This document shows positions 56,746-64,000 of a DNA stretch of 64,000 nt, piece by piece. The stretch covers positions 62,001 through 126,000 of the forward strand of contig NZ_JADYTL010000003.1 in NCBI RefSeq assembly GCF_021531055.1, written 5' to 3'. This DNA comes from Collinsella tanakaei. GTDB lineage: Bacteria; Actinomycetota; Coriobacteriia; Coriobacteriales; Coriobacteriaceae. A program made the translations under genes and the position numbers. Below the pieces are notes generated by a model. It ran no database searches. It saw only the letters and a program-made list of their open reading frames with translations, and was not told where the DNA came from. The stretch's first letter is position 1, and each line of letters starts with the position of its first letter.

Positions 56746-58017
56746 TTACGTGCGGTAATCCCCGTTGATCGAGACGTAGTCGTGCGTGAGGTCGCAGGTC
56801 CACACGCGAGCGATGCCCTCGCCGGCGCCAAGGTCGGCCGAGATGGTGATCTCAGGCGCCTCGAAGCGGCGCAGGGCGTCATCCTCGTCGAAGGGGACCG
56901 TCAGGCCGTCGCGGCACACGGGGATGTCCATGATGTCGATCGATACGTCGTTCTGGTCGAACACGACACCGCACTTGCCGAGCGCCATGGCGATGCGTCC
57001 CCAGTTGCAGTCGCGCCCCGCGATGGCGGTCTTGACGAGCGGCGAGTTGGCCACGGCGCGAGCCGCCGTATCGGCATCCTCGTCGGAGGGGGCGCCCGTC
57101 ACCGTGACCGTCACCAGGCGCGATGCACCCTCGCCGTCGCCGGCGATGGCGCGCGCGAGGGCCTCGCAGACCACGTGGACCGCATAGGCGAGCTCCTCGT
57201 AGGCCTCGGTGCCCTCGCAGATGGGCGCCTCGTCGGTCGCGGCCGCACCGGACGCCAACATGATGCACGTGTCGTTGGTTGACGTATCGGAATCGACGGT
57301 GACCTTGTTGAACGTGGTGTCGACGCACGCCTTGAGCAGGGTATGGAGGGTCGCCGGCTCGACCGGCGCGTCGGTGGTGATCACGGCGATCATCGTGGCC
57401 ATGTTGGGCATGATCATGCCGGAGCCCTTGCACATGCCACCCACGGTGAAGCGGCAGCCCACATAGTCGAGCACGCCGCTCTCGTACGAGACGGCGAACT
57501 CCTTGGGATGGGTATCGGTGGTCATGATGGCGCGGGCAGCATCCGAGCCGCCCTCGTGCGACAACTGCTCATAGGCGGCCGGGATACCCGTCTCGAACGG
57601 CGCGATCTCCATCTGCTGGCCGATCACGCCCGTCGAGGCGACGAGCACCTCCTCGGGTGCGCACCCGACGACCTGCGAGGTGATGTCGCAGGTCTCGTGC
57701 GCGAGCGCCAAGCCGGGCTCACCCGTCGCGGCGTTCGCGTTGCCGGAGTTGATGGCGATCGCCTGCACGCGACCGGAGCCGCACGACGCGCCGCCGAGAT
57801 GCTCGCGGCACACCGTGACCGGCGCCGCGCAGAAGCGGTTGGTCGTGAACACGCCCGCCGCGCTCACCGGCTCATCGGCCACGACGAGGGCGAAGTCCGC
57901 GCGCTCGGGGTTCTTGCGAAAACCGGCGTGAATGCCCGCCGCGCGAAAACCGCGGGCGCTGGTCACGCCGCCGTCCGCGACGGCGCGGAGTTTGGTATCA
58001 AAGGCCTCGATGTCCAT
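56746..58017 (-). CDS. argJ: Bifunctional ornithine acetyltransferase/N-acetylglutamate synthase
   Basis: 423 residues. It recycles the acetyl group from N-acetylornithine to glutamate. GGVTSARGFRAAGIHAGFRKNPERADFALV, GNANAATG, the self-cleavage region KGSGMIMPNMATM with its threonine nucleophile, and the C-terminal RDCNWGRI are all visible. Presence of argJ means the cyclic arginine pathway is used. ATG 58017 has AGGGAG at 6 nt; the in-frame ATG 84 nt upstream does not. Confidence 0.97.
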   Translation of the reverse strand: MDIEAFDTKLRAVADGGVTSARGFRAAGIHAGFRKNPERADFALVVADEPVSAAGVFTTNRFCAAPVTVCREHLGGASCGSGRVQAIAINSGNANAATGEPGLALAHETCDITSQVVGCAPEEVLVASTGVIGQQMEIAPFETGIPAAYEQLSHEGGSDAARAIMTTDTHPKEFAVSYESGVLDYVGCRFTVGGMCKGSGMIMPNMATMIAVITTDAPVEPATLHTLLKACVDTTFNKVTVDSDTSTNDTCIMLASGAAATDEAPICEGTEAYEELAYAVHVVCEALARAIAGDGEGASRLVTVTVTGAPSDEDADTAARAVANSPLVKTAIAGRDCNWGRIAMALGKCGVVFDQNDVSIDIMDIPVCRDGLTVPFDEDDALRRFEAPEITISADLGAGEGIARVWTCDLTHDYVSINGDYRT

Positions 58018-58107
58018 CGGATGCTCCCTGGAAGTTTGCGGATACGTGTTGGAACAGTGTAGCGCAGCGCCCGGATACACGGGCGCGCCGGACGGGGTCA
58101 CCCGCGA

Positions 58108-59178
58108 CTACACCGGCATGGCGAACAGCGGCAAGCCGCATCGCTCGTCGAGGCCGAACACGATATTCGCGCACTGGATCGCCTGGCCGGCGGCACCCTT
58201 GCACAGGTTGTCGATGGCCGAGGTGATAACCAGCATGCCCGCACGCGCGTTGACGGCAAGGCCGATCTGGCATGCGTTGGAGCCGGCGACCGAGCTCGTC
58301 TTGGGCTGCTGCCCCGCGTCGAGCACGCGGACGAAGGGACGACCGGCGTAGAAGGCGCGGTAGCGCTCGACCGCCTGCTCGGCCGTGAGGGTCGAGGCGA
58401 CCTCGAGCGCGAGCGGGATGGTAACCGTGGAGAGCAGACCGCGCTTGAGCGGCGCCAGGTGCGGAGTGAAGACGACATGATCGGGCAGGCCCAGGATCTG
58501 CTCGATCTCGGGGGTGTGGCGGTGCTTGCACACGCCGTAGGCCTCGACGTTCTCGTCGGCGCTGCAGTAGTGCGTACGCGCGTTGGCCGATTTACCGGCG
58601 CCCGTCACGCCCGAGATGGCGTCGACGATGGCGACGCCGCCCTCGGCCATCCAGCCGGCATCGATCGCGGGGTAGGCGCCGAGCGAGGTGGCGGTGGGAT
58701 AGCAGCCCGCGCAGGCGACGAGCACCGAGGATCCTTCGTCGCGCCGAGACGCAGCGGCTGCCAGGTCGTCGGCGAACAGCTCGGGCAGACCGAAGGCGCG
58801 CGTCGCCAACAGCTCGGGCGAGGTATGCGGCGTGTTGTACCAGCGCTCGTAGACATCCGGATCCGACAGGCGGTAGTCGGCGGACAGGTCGAACACCGAC
58901 ACCCCGGCGGCCAGGAGCCCGGGCGCCGCGGCGAGCGCGGCGGTATGGGGCACCGCGAGGAACACGGCGTCGCAGGTGGCGAGCTGCGGATCGTCGTGCG
59001 TCGTGAAGACGAGGTCGCTCACGCCGGCAAACGACGGATAGACGCTCGCGAGCGCCTGGCCCGCATCGGCGTTGGACGTGATGGCGACGAGTTCGAACTC
59101 GGGATGGGAAAGCAGCAGCCGAACGAGCTCGACGCCCGCATATCCGGCAGCTCCGACGACTCCGACGCGATAAGACAT
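58108..59178 (-). CDS. argC: N-acetyl-gamma-glutamyl-phosphate reductase
   Basis: 356 residues. NADPH-dependent reductase. RVGVVGAAGYAGVELVRLL at the N-terminus, FLAVPHTAAL, the catalytic cysteine in ACAGCYPTA, and TPHLAPLKRGLLSTV. ATG 59178 with GGGAG at 8 nt; an ATG five codons upstream lacks a site. First gene of argC-argJ-argB-argD, behind a TTGCAT-17-TATTCT promoter with ARG-box-like sites. Confidence 0.96.
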   Translation of the reverse strand: MSYRVGVVGAAGYAGVELVRLLLSHPEFELVAITSNADAGQALASVYPSFAGVSDLVFTTHDDPQLATCDAVFLAVPHTAALAAAPGLLAAGVSVFDLSADYRLSDPDVYERWYNTPHTSPELLATRAFGLPELFADDLAAAASRRDEGSSVLVACAGCYPTATSLGAYPAIDAGWMAEGGVAIVDAISGVTGAGKSANARTHYCSADENVEAYGVCKHRHTPEIEQILGLPDHVVFTPHLAPLKRGLLSTVTIPLALEVASTLTAEQAVERYRAFYAGRPFVRVLDAGQQPKTSSVAGSNACQIGLAVNARAGMLVITSAIDNLCKGAAGQAIQCANIVFGLDERCGLPLFAMPV

Positions 59179-59226
59179 AGCTCCATCTCCCATTTGTATT
59201 TTTTCGGCTCAATCATGCATACAGAC

Positions 59227-59288
59227 GCACGATTGAGCCGATTCATTGAACAGGTTGAGAGAATACCCCTCTTGATATACAGATGCAA
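59227..59288 (-). promoter_or_regulatory. argC promoter with ARG-box-like operators
   Basis: TTGCAT (59283-59288), a 17-bp spacer and TATTCT (59260-59265). On the minus strand a GCATCTGTATATC segment overlaps the -35, and a GCGTCTGTATGCATGAT segment follows downstream; both share GC(A/G)TCTGTAT, spaced as a pair of ArgR-type boxes. The site is inferred from position and pairing. Confidence 0.5.
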
Positions 59289-59340
59289 GCCTTATTCGCG
59301 AAAGGCCCCAACCCGAAACACGGACCCCCCGCGGGAAACC

Positions 59341-59430
59341 GGGGACAGGCACCGGGAAAATGGGGACAGGCGCTATTTTCCCAGGCCTGGGAAAATAGCG
59401 CCTGTCCCCATTTTCCCGGTGCCCGTCCCC
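59341..59430. repeat. 90-bp near-perfect palindrome of family B repeats
   Basis: Monomers 59354-59382 and 59389-59417 face each other around AGGCCT, with GGGGACAGGCACC / GGTGCCCGTCCCC continuing the pairing (one mismatch). It lies between the argC promoter and the flavin-protein gene's stop. Confidence 0.88.
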
Positions 59431-59449
59431 CGATCTGCCCGCGCGGAGC

Positions 59450-59869
59450 CTAGAACGTGAGTCGGCGCTCGCTGCCGTCGATGTCGCAGAAACGCGCCTG
59501 GCCGCACCTCACGCTGAAGAACGCGAGGCGTCCGTCATGCGCGGAGTCGTGATGCTCGCCGATGCCCACCATGTGCTCGAATCCCGCCTGCCGAACCGCT
59601 TCGCTCACCTGCGCGTCGTCGGCAAGATCGGCCTCGCCCGACACGACGATCCAGTACGCGCCGGGCTTCCAGCCCGACAGCTCGAACTTGGGATGCACGG
59701 AAAGCTCGCGCCAGACGTCCTTGTCGCGCGAGGTGCAAAACCACAGCTTGCCGGCATCGGCACAGGCAAACGAGAACGGCCGCACGCGGGGTTGACCGGG
59801 GTCGTGTTCATCGATGGTTGCAAGGTACCACGCGGGGATCCCCCGCAGGTAGGCGACGATCTCGTCCAT
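59450..59869 (-). CDS. Pyridoxamine 5'-phosphate oxidase-like flavin protein (copy 2)
   Basis: 139 residues. Shows a split-barrel PNPOx-like fold signature: AYLRGIPAWYLATIDEHDPGQPRVRPFSFA, LWFCTSRDKDVWRELS, FELSGW and a C-terminal beta-strand run. Such small proteins bind FMN or F420 and act in many reductions; the substrate is unknown. ATG 59869 with AAAGGAG at 6-7 nt. It is a tandem paralogue of the gene at 59915-60352, 45 nt away, and follows it in the same direction. Confidence 0.8.
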   Translation of the reverse strand: MDEIVAYLRGIPAWYLATIDEHDPGQPRVRPFSFACADAGKLWFCTSRDKDVWRELSVHPKFELSGWKPGAYWIVVSGEADLADDAQVSEAVRQAGFEHMVGIGEHHDSAHDGRLAFFSVRCGQARFCDIDGSERRLTF

Positions 59870-59914
59870 AGTCCGCTCCTTTCGGTCCCAGCGTCGGGTC
59901 TGGGCTTCGGTCCG

Positions 59915-60352
59915 TTACAGATCGAGGGGCTTCCATTCGTCGTGGTCGCAGATCCAGGCATGCGGTTCCTCGACGCTGAAAAACACGAGCGTCGGGTCGT
60001 CGGGCCCCTCGTACCGCTCGCTCAACCCCTCGAGGTGTCGCCACCCCGCCTCGCGGATCTCGGGACACGCACGGTCTTCCAGCCCCGCCACGCCGCGCAG
60101 GATGAGCCAGCCGTGGCCCGGCCACCATGCGGTCGCCTCGAAACGCTGGTTTATCAGCAGCTCGTCCCACACGTCCTTGGTCGTCGCCGTGCAAAACCAC
60201 AGCTTGTTATCCTGCACCGCCGCGAACGAGAACGGCCGCACATGCGGCTGACCGTCCACGCTGGTCGCGAGGTACCACGCGGGAATCGACGTGAGGTACT
60301 CCAGGGCGGTCAGCAGACCCTCGGAGGCCTCTCCGTATACGATGCGCTCCAT
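59915..60352 (-). CDS. Pyridoxamine 5'-phosphate oxidase-like flavin protein (copy 1)
   Basis: 145 residues. ALEYLTSIPAWYLATSVDGQPHVRPFSFAAVQDNKLWFCTATTKDVWDELLINQRFEATAW matches the other copy over its whole length, so the pair comes from a tandem duplication. The variable middle (VAGLEDRACPEIREAGW) has diverged. ATG 60352 follows AAGGAG at 6 nt. The gene lies after ecfT on the same strand, separated by a family A repeat. It may use FMN, consistent with the nearby riboflavin transporter, but this is inference. Confidence 0.8.
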   Translation of the reverse strand: MERIVYGEASEGLLTALEYLTSIPAWYLATSVDGQPHVRPFSFAAVQDNKLWFCTATTKDVWDELLINQRFEATAWWPGHGWLILRGVAGLEDRACPEIREAGWRHLEGLSERYEGPDDPTLVFFSVEEPHAWICDHDEWKPLDL

Positions 60353-60404
60353 ACATTTCTCCTTATCTTGCAAAGGGGACGCCCGCCGCAATGCCCCGGA
60401 CGGC

Positions 60405-60433
60405 GACAAGTTTGTACCCGGCACCATCTTGTC
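60405..60433. repeat. Family A repeat, single copy
   Basis: Arms GACAAG / CTTGTC, core TACCCGGCACC, between ecfT and the first flavin-type gene. Confidence 0.75.
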
Positions 60434-60438
60434 GCCCC

Positions 60439-61230
60439 CTAACCGCACGCCACGACGGCGACGGCGAGCTCGGTCAAGACGGCCGCGGCGATCGCGTCGC
60501 GGCGGGCGAACGCCAGCGGGTGCAGCCGCGTACGGCCCTGTTCGCCATGGTAGCAGCGGGCATCCATGGCGGCCGACAGCGTCTCGGCGTGCCGGAAGAT
60601 ACTCGTGAACAGCGGGATCGACACGCTCGACAGCATACGCACCGCGCCCAGCGGACCGGACGCCACGCGCGCGCCACGGCTCACCTGCGCGCGGTAGGTG
60701 ACCTGCAGCTCCGTGGCGAACTGCGGCATGAAGCGCAGGGCGATCCCCAGCATCATGCCCAGCTCGTGGGCGGGCAACCCCACACGCGAAAACGGCGCGA
60801 GCAACCGCTCGACGGCATGCGTCAGATCGAGCGTCATGGTCGTCATGGTCACCAGGCTCATCGCGCACATCATGAGCAGCATGCGCGCGCCCATGAACGC
60901 GAACGCGTGGATACCGCCCTCGTAGATGCGGATGAACCCGAACTGCGCCACCACCGCACCGTCCTGATCGGTGAAGAGGTTGAGCAGCGACACGATCACC
61001 ACGATCGCGAGCAGCGGCGCCAGCGACCGCACGGCGCGGCCCGCCGGTACACCCGCCAGCACGTACAGCACGCCGACGAACACCGCGATGACGCCGAGTG
61101 CGGCAAACGAGCCCGCGAGCAGCGAGATGATCAAAAACGCCAGACCGCCCAGCAACTTGGTGCGCGGGTCGAGCCGGTGGAGCACACCGTCGCCCGGATA
61201 ATAGCTTCCGAAGGAGAACACCTCGTTCAT
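60439..61230 (-). CDS. ecfT: ECF transporter membrane component EcfT
   Basis: 263 residues, 5-6 membrane helices. The coupling motif appears as ETLSAAMDARCYHGEQGRTRL, the Ala-x-Arg-type pair near the C-terminus that contacts the ATPases. YYPGDGVLHRLDPRTKLLGGLAFLI at the N-terminus is typical. ATG 61230 overlaps the ecfA stop in ATGA. Last gene of ribU-ecfA-ecfT. Confidence 0.92.
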   Translation of the reverse strand: MNEVFSFGSYYPGDGVLHRLDPRTKLLGGLAFLIISLLAGSFAALGVIAVFVGVLYVLAGVPAGRAVRSLAPLLAIVVIVSLLNLFTDQDGAVVAQFGFIRIYEGGIHAFAFMGARMLLMMCAMSLVTMTTMTLDLTHAVERLLAPFSRVGLPAHELGMMLGIALRFMPQFATELQVTYRAQVSRGARVASGPLGAVRMLSSVSIPLFTSIFRHAETLSAAMDARCYHGEQGRTRLHPLAFARRDAIAAAVLTELAVAVVACG

Positions 61231-63080
61231 CGCGCGTCCCCCTCCTCCATGCCGGCGAGTTCGGCCGCCAGACCGTCGATGTCGTACAGGCGATCGCTAT
61301 GCAACGCCACACCGCGATCCGCCAGCTCGCGGGCCATCCGCGCCGCCGCAGGCAGACCCAGGCCCACGCGATGGAGTTCCGAGCCGCGCTCGAACACCTC
61401 GGCGGGTGTGCCGTCGAGCAGCACCGCGCCCTCGTTGAGCACGACGACGCGGTCGCATAGCGCCGCGAGGTCGTCCATGCTGTGCGACACCATGACCACC
61501 GTCAGGCCCGATCGATGCAGCCGCGCGATGAGCCCTAGAAAGTCGCGGCGGGCCGCGGGATCGAGCCCGGCGGCGGGCTCGTCGAGCACAAGCACCTCGG
61601 GCTCCATGGCGAGCACGCCGGCGAACGCCACGCGGCGCTGCTGGCCGCCGGACAGCGAAAACGGGCTCTTGTCGGCGATATCGGCACGGGAAAGCCCGAC
61701 CGCATCGAGCGCCCGACGCACGCGCTCCTCCACCTCATCGGCGGAACATCCGAGGTTGCGCGGACCGAACGCCACATCCTCGAACACCGTGGCCGCGAAC
61801 AGCTGATGCTCGGGATACTGGAAGACCAGGCCGACCTTCGTCTTGACCGAGGCGTCCGCGCCACGGTCGGCCAGATCGCGGCCGAAGGCACGCACGCGCC
61901 CCATGGTCGGTTGCACAAGCCCGTTCATGTGCTGGATAAGCGTCGACTTGCCCGAACCGGTATGCCCGGCGAGCCCCACGAACTCGCCGCGCCGGATCGC
62001 GAGGTCGACGTTGTGGAGCGCCCAGACCTCGTCGGGGTCGTTGCCCCACGCCGCCTGCCGTGCGCGACGTGCACGTCGGCGCTTGCGGGCGCGCTCGCGC
62101 ACGGAACGCTCGTAGCTGTAGCTCACATGCTCGAAGGACAGGAGGACCTCGTCCGTCCGCGGCTGCGAAGTGAATGAGGCTCCGGCGCGCTCCTTCTCAA
62201 CGGCATCCGAGCCGACAGCGGTGCCTAGGTCGGTGGCGCCATCCGAGCCGGCATGCGCCCCCGCTCCCGTCACCGCGCCGGCGACCTCGTCCAGCAGCGC
62301 GCGCTCGTCCACGTGCACCGGCACATCGACGCCACGCGCGCGCAGTGCCAGCGCCAGCCGACACGCCGGCGGAACCTCGAGGTTCAACCGCTCGAGCACC
62401 TCGACCTGCGTCAAGACCTCCTCCGGCGTTCCCTCGAGCGCCACGCGCCCGGCTTCGAGCACGAGGACGCGGTCGGCCGCGGCAGCCTCCTCCATATCGT
62501 GCGTGATCATGACGATCGTCATGCCCTGGTCGCGCAGCTCGCGGCATACGCGCATAAGCCCGCTGCGTCCGCGCGGGTCGAGCATGGAGGTCGCCTCGTC
62601 GAGCACGAGGACGCGCGGACGCATCGCAAGCACGCCGGCGATCGCCACGCGTTGCTTCTGACCACCGGACAGCGCGTGGGTCTCGCGGCGCTCGAAGTCC
62701 ATGAGGCCCACGGCGGTGAGCGCCTCGCGCACGCGCTCGACGAGTCCTTCGGGCTCCACGCCGAGGTTCTCGGGCCCAAAGGCCACATCGTCCTCGACAA
62801 GGGTGGCGACCAGCTGGTCGTCGGGGTTTTGGAACACGAAGCCCACGCGGGCGCGGATGTCGTACACGTACTCGGGGTCGCGCGTATCGAGCCCGTCGAT
62901 CACGACGCGGCCCTCGTCGGGCACAAGCAGGGCGTTCAGATGCTTGGCGAGCGTCGACTTACCCGAGCCGTTTCCGCCCAACAGGCACACGAACTCGCCT
63001 GCGGCAACCGATAAGCTCACCCCGTCGAGGGCGCGCGTGCGGCCGTCGTACGAATAGCAGACGTTCTCGCACGTGATCAT
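61227..63080 (-). CDS. ecfA: Fused ECF transporter ATPase EcfA1-EcfA2
   Basis: 617 residues, two ABC ATPases in one chain. Half 1 (about 1-240): Walker A GGNGSGKST, signature LSGGQKQR, Walker B VLVLDEATSMLDP. Half 2 (about 310-617): GHTGSGKST, LSGGQQRR, VLVLDEPAAGLDP. The linker is acidic then Arg/Lys-rich (RSVRERARKRRRARRARQ). ECF modules normally have two separate genes; fusion fixes a 1:1 heterodimer. ATG 63080 overlaps the ribU stop in ATGA and has GAAGGG at 6 nt. Confidence 0.93.
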   Translation of the reverse strand: MITCENVCYSYDGRTRALDGVSLSVAAGEFVCLLGGNGSGKSTLAKHLNALLVPDEGRVVIDGLDTRDPEYVYDIRARVGFVFQNPDDQLVATLVEDDVAFGPENLGVEPEGLVERVREALTAVGLMDFERRETHALSGGQKQRVAIAGVLAMRPRVLVLDEATSMLDPRGRSGLMRVCRELRDQGMTIVMITHDMEEAAAADRVLVLEAGRVALEGTPEEVLTQVEVLERLNLEVPPACRLALALRARGVDVPVHVDERALLDEVAGAVTGAGAHAGSDGATDLGTAVGSDAVEKERAGASFTSQPRTDEVLLSFEHVSYSYERSVRERARKRRRARRARQAAWGNDPDEVWALHNVDLAIRRGEFVGLAGHTGSGKSTLIQHMNGLVQPTMGRVRAFGRDLADRGADASVKTKVGLVFQYPEHQLFAATVFEDVAFGPRNLGCSADEVEERVRRALDAVGLSRADIADKSPFSLSGGQQRRVAFAGVLAMEPEVLVLDEPAAGLDPAARRDFLGLIARLHRSGLTVVMVSHSMDDLAALCDRVVVLNEGAVLLDGTPAEVFERGSELHRVGLGLPAAARMARELADRGVALHSDRLYDIDGLAAELAGMEEGDAR

Positions 63081-63667
63081 GGACGGCCCTTCACCTGGTC
63101 CTTCTCGGGCGCGATGAGGTTGGAGACCACCTTGTACACCACGAGCGTCAGCGCCGAGTTGAGCACGGTCTTCACCAGATTGAACGGGATGACCGCAGGC
63201 AACATGAGCGGCAGGATGGCATCGGCCGACCCGTACCAGAACCACACGCCGATCGTCAGGTTGGACACGATCGAGGCGGCGGTGGCGAGCGCGACGCCGA
63301 GCACGAGGCCGATGATGGCGCCACGATACGTGTGCAGCTTGCGGTAGACCAGCGCCGCGGGCAGGATGTAGCAGACCGTCGCCACGATGTTCATGAGCGC
63401 GCCGACCCAATCGCCGGTCGTGAGTGCGTGGATGACCACCGCGAGCACGCCGACCGCGATGCCCGAGCCCGGTCCGTACGCGAAGCCAGCCACCATCGCC
63501 GGCACGAGCGACGGATCGTAGGTCAAAAACGTCGCCGCGGGGATGATGGGGATCTGGAGGAACATGAGCAGGGCGCTCACGGCGCACATAAGCGCCATGG
63601 TCACCAGCTGTTCGGTGCTCCACCTGTTCGTATTCTCGAAATGGATATGCGTGGGCTGCTCCGCCAT
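63077..63667 (-). CDS. ribU: Riboflavin ECF transporter S component RibU
   Basis: 196 residues, about six membrane helices. TEQLVTMALMCAVSALLMFLQIPIIP and FLTYDPSLVPAMVAGFAYGPGSGI match the riboflavin-specific S component, and the FMN riboswitch directly upstream confirms the vitamin. ATG 63667 with AGGTGAT at ~5 nt, which lies in reach of the riboswitch, so translation control is possible. First gene of ribU-ecfA-ecfT. Confidence 0.93.
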   Translation of the reverse strand: MAEQPTHIHFENTNRWSTEQLVTMALMCAVSALLMFLQIPIIPAATFLTYDPSLVPAMVAGFAYGPGSGIAVGVLAVVIHALTTGDWVGALMNIVATVCYILPAALVYRKLHTYRGAIIGLVLGVALATAASIVSNLTIGVWFWYGSADAILPLMLPAVIPFNLVKTVLNSALTLVVYKVVSNLIAPEKDQVKGRP

Positions 63668-63680
63668 GGGAAATCACCTG

Positions 63681-63856
63681 CCTCTTCCATCCGGACTGTG
63701 ACCGTTGGCTCCGGATTTCCACCGGATCGGCCTGCAGACAACCCAATGCCTGACAGGTTCGCGGGCTCACCGGTCCGCGCTCGGGCCCCATGCCCGGCGC
63801 CCGGGCACACGCCCGGCCGGCTCACCGCCAGTGAGGAATTCCACCTCGCCCTGAAA
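63681..63856 (-). promoter_or_regulatory. FMN riboswitch (RFN element)
   Basis: Minus-strand order: AGGGCGAGGTGGAATTCC, CGGTGAG, AGCCCGCGA, GATCCGGTGGAAATCCGGAG, GGTCACAGTCCGGATGGAAG. These are the conserved joining regions and base stem of the FMN aptamer. The variable hairpin at 63785-63830 is an extended GC stem. It lies directly upstream of ribU, whose ribosome site is 15-20 nt after the aptamer. FMN binding should shut off riboflavin uptake. Confidence 0.95.
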
Positions 63857-63973
63857 CAGCGACTTCATCCTAGCACGTTTTGCCCGCATCGCGCCGGGGC
63901 GTGAAAATACGACTGACGTTTCTTCACCTACGTGACGTTATTTCAGCTGTGGCGACGGTTTGGAACCGCAGGT

Positions 63974-63998
63974 GGGCAATTTGTTCAGATATGAAGGT
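63974..63998. mobile_element. Terminal repeat of a second copy of the 191-bp element, cut by the window end
   Basis: Starts GGGCAATTTGTTCAGATATG and continues AAGGT, identical to the left end at 47048-47072. The rest lies outside the window. Confidence 0.7.
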
Positions 63999-64000
63999 TC

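Overview
The window looks like chromosome from a high-GC, anaerobic actinobacterium of the Coriobacteriia, most like Collinsella or its relatives. This is judged from codon bias, the fused ECF ATPase, the giant acyl-CoA dehydratase activase, and gene orders that are Firmicutes-like but carried in high-GC DNA. It is mostly core metabolism and information processing. I see no prophage, no CRISPR array, no resistance island and no intact transposase. Most genes lie on the minus strand.

Layout, left to right: a cut-off MerR-type regulator; an HTH plus membrane Ser/Thr kinase pair; the leucine operon leuA-leuC-leuD-leuB, with a promoter/operator, a Leu-codon leader peptide and an attenuator; a threonine aldolase; two tandem PadR + membrane-sensor modules. 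Next comes rpmG-tRNA(Trp)-secE-nusG-rplK-rplA beside tRNA(Tyr)-tRNA(Thr)-tRNA(Met)-tuf. Then clpC-disA-ispD-ispF-cysS-rlmB-NYN, an order close to the Bacillus subtilis clpC-to-rplA region; a ribokinase; a 1489-residue activase; an MFS carrier; and an L-tartrate-type cluster (araC, ttdA, ttdB, CitMHS carrier). After that come tatA-greA-lysS, an M20 hydrolase plus carrier pair, ispE-veg, murI-rph-rdgB-dtd, argC-argJ-argB-argD, two small flavin-type proteins, and an FMN-riboswitch-controlled riboflavin ECF transporter (ribU, fused ecfA1A2, ecfT).

Regulation is visible at several points: Leu attenuation and a TTTAGCATGCTAAA palindrome for leu, an FMN riboswitch for riboflavin uptake, PadR operator candidates, ARG-box-like sites on the argC promoter, and strong TTGACA promoters for the tRNA-tuf and rpmG operons.

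The least explained content is between genes. At least five families of short inverted repeats (about 23-33 nt, usually paired into long palindromes) fill the spacers; four share a CCTGG/CCTGTCCC-like core inside family-specific stems and resemble REP/BIME elements. A 191-bp element with 25-bp terminal inverted repeats recurs at the right edge of the window. Two tRNA genes, tRNA-Thr(TGT) and tRNA-Val(TAC), are both followed by a composite element that repeats the tRNA 3' end, carries an inverted T-arm, and has hairpins that differ in sequence but are joined by conserved linkers. That composite element is my best candidate for something undescribed.
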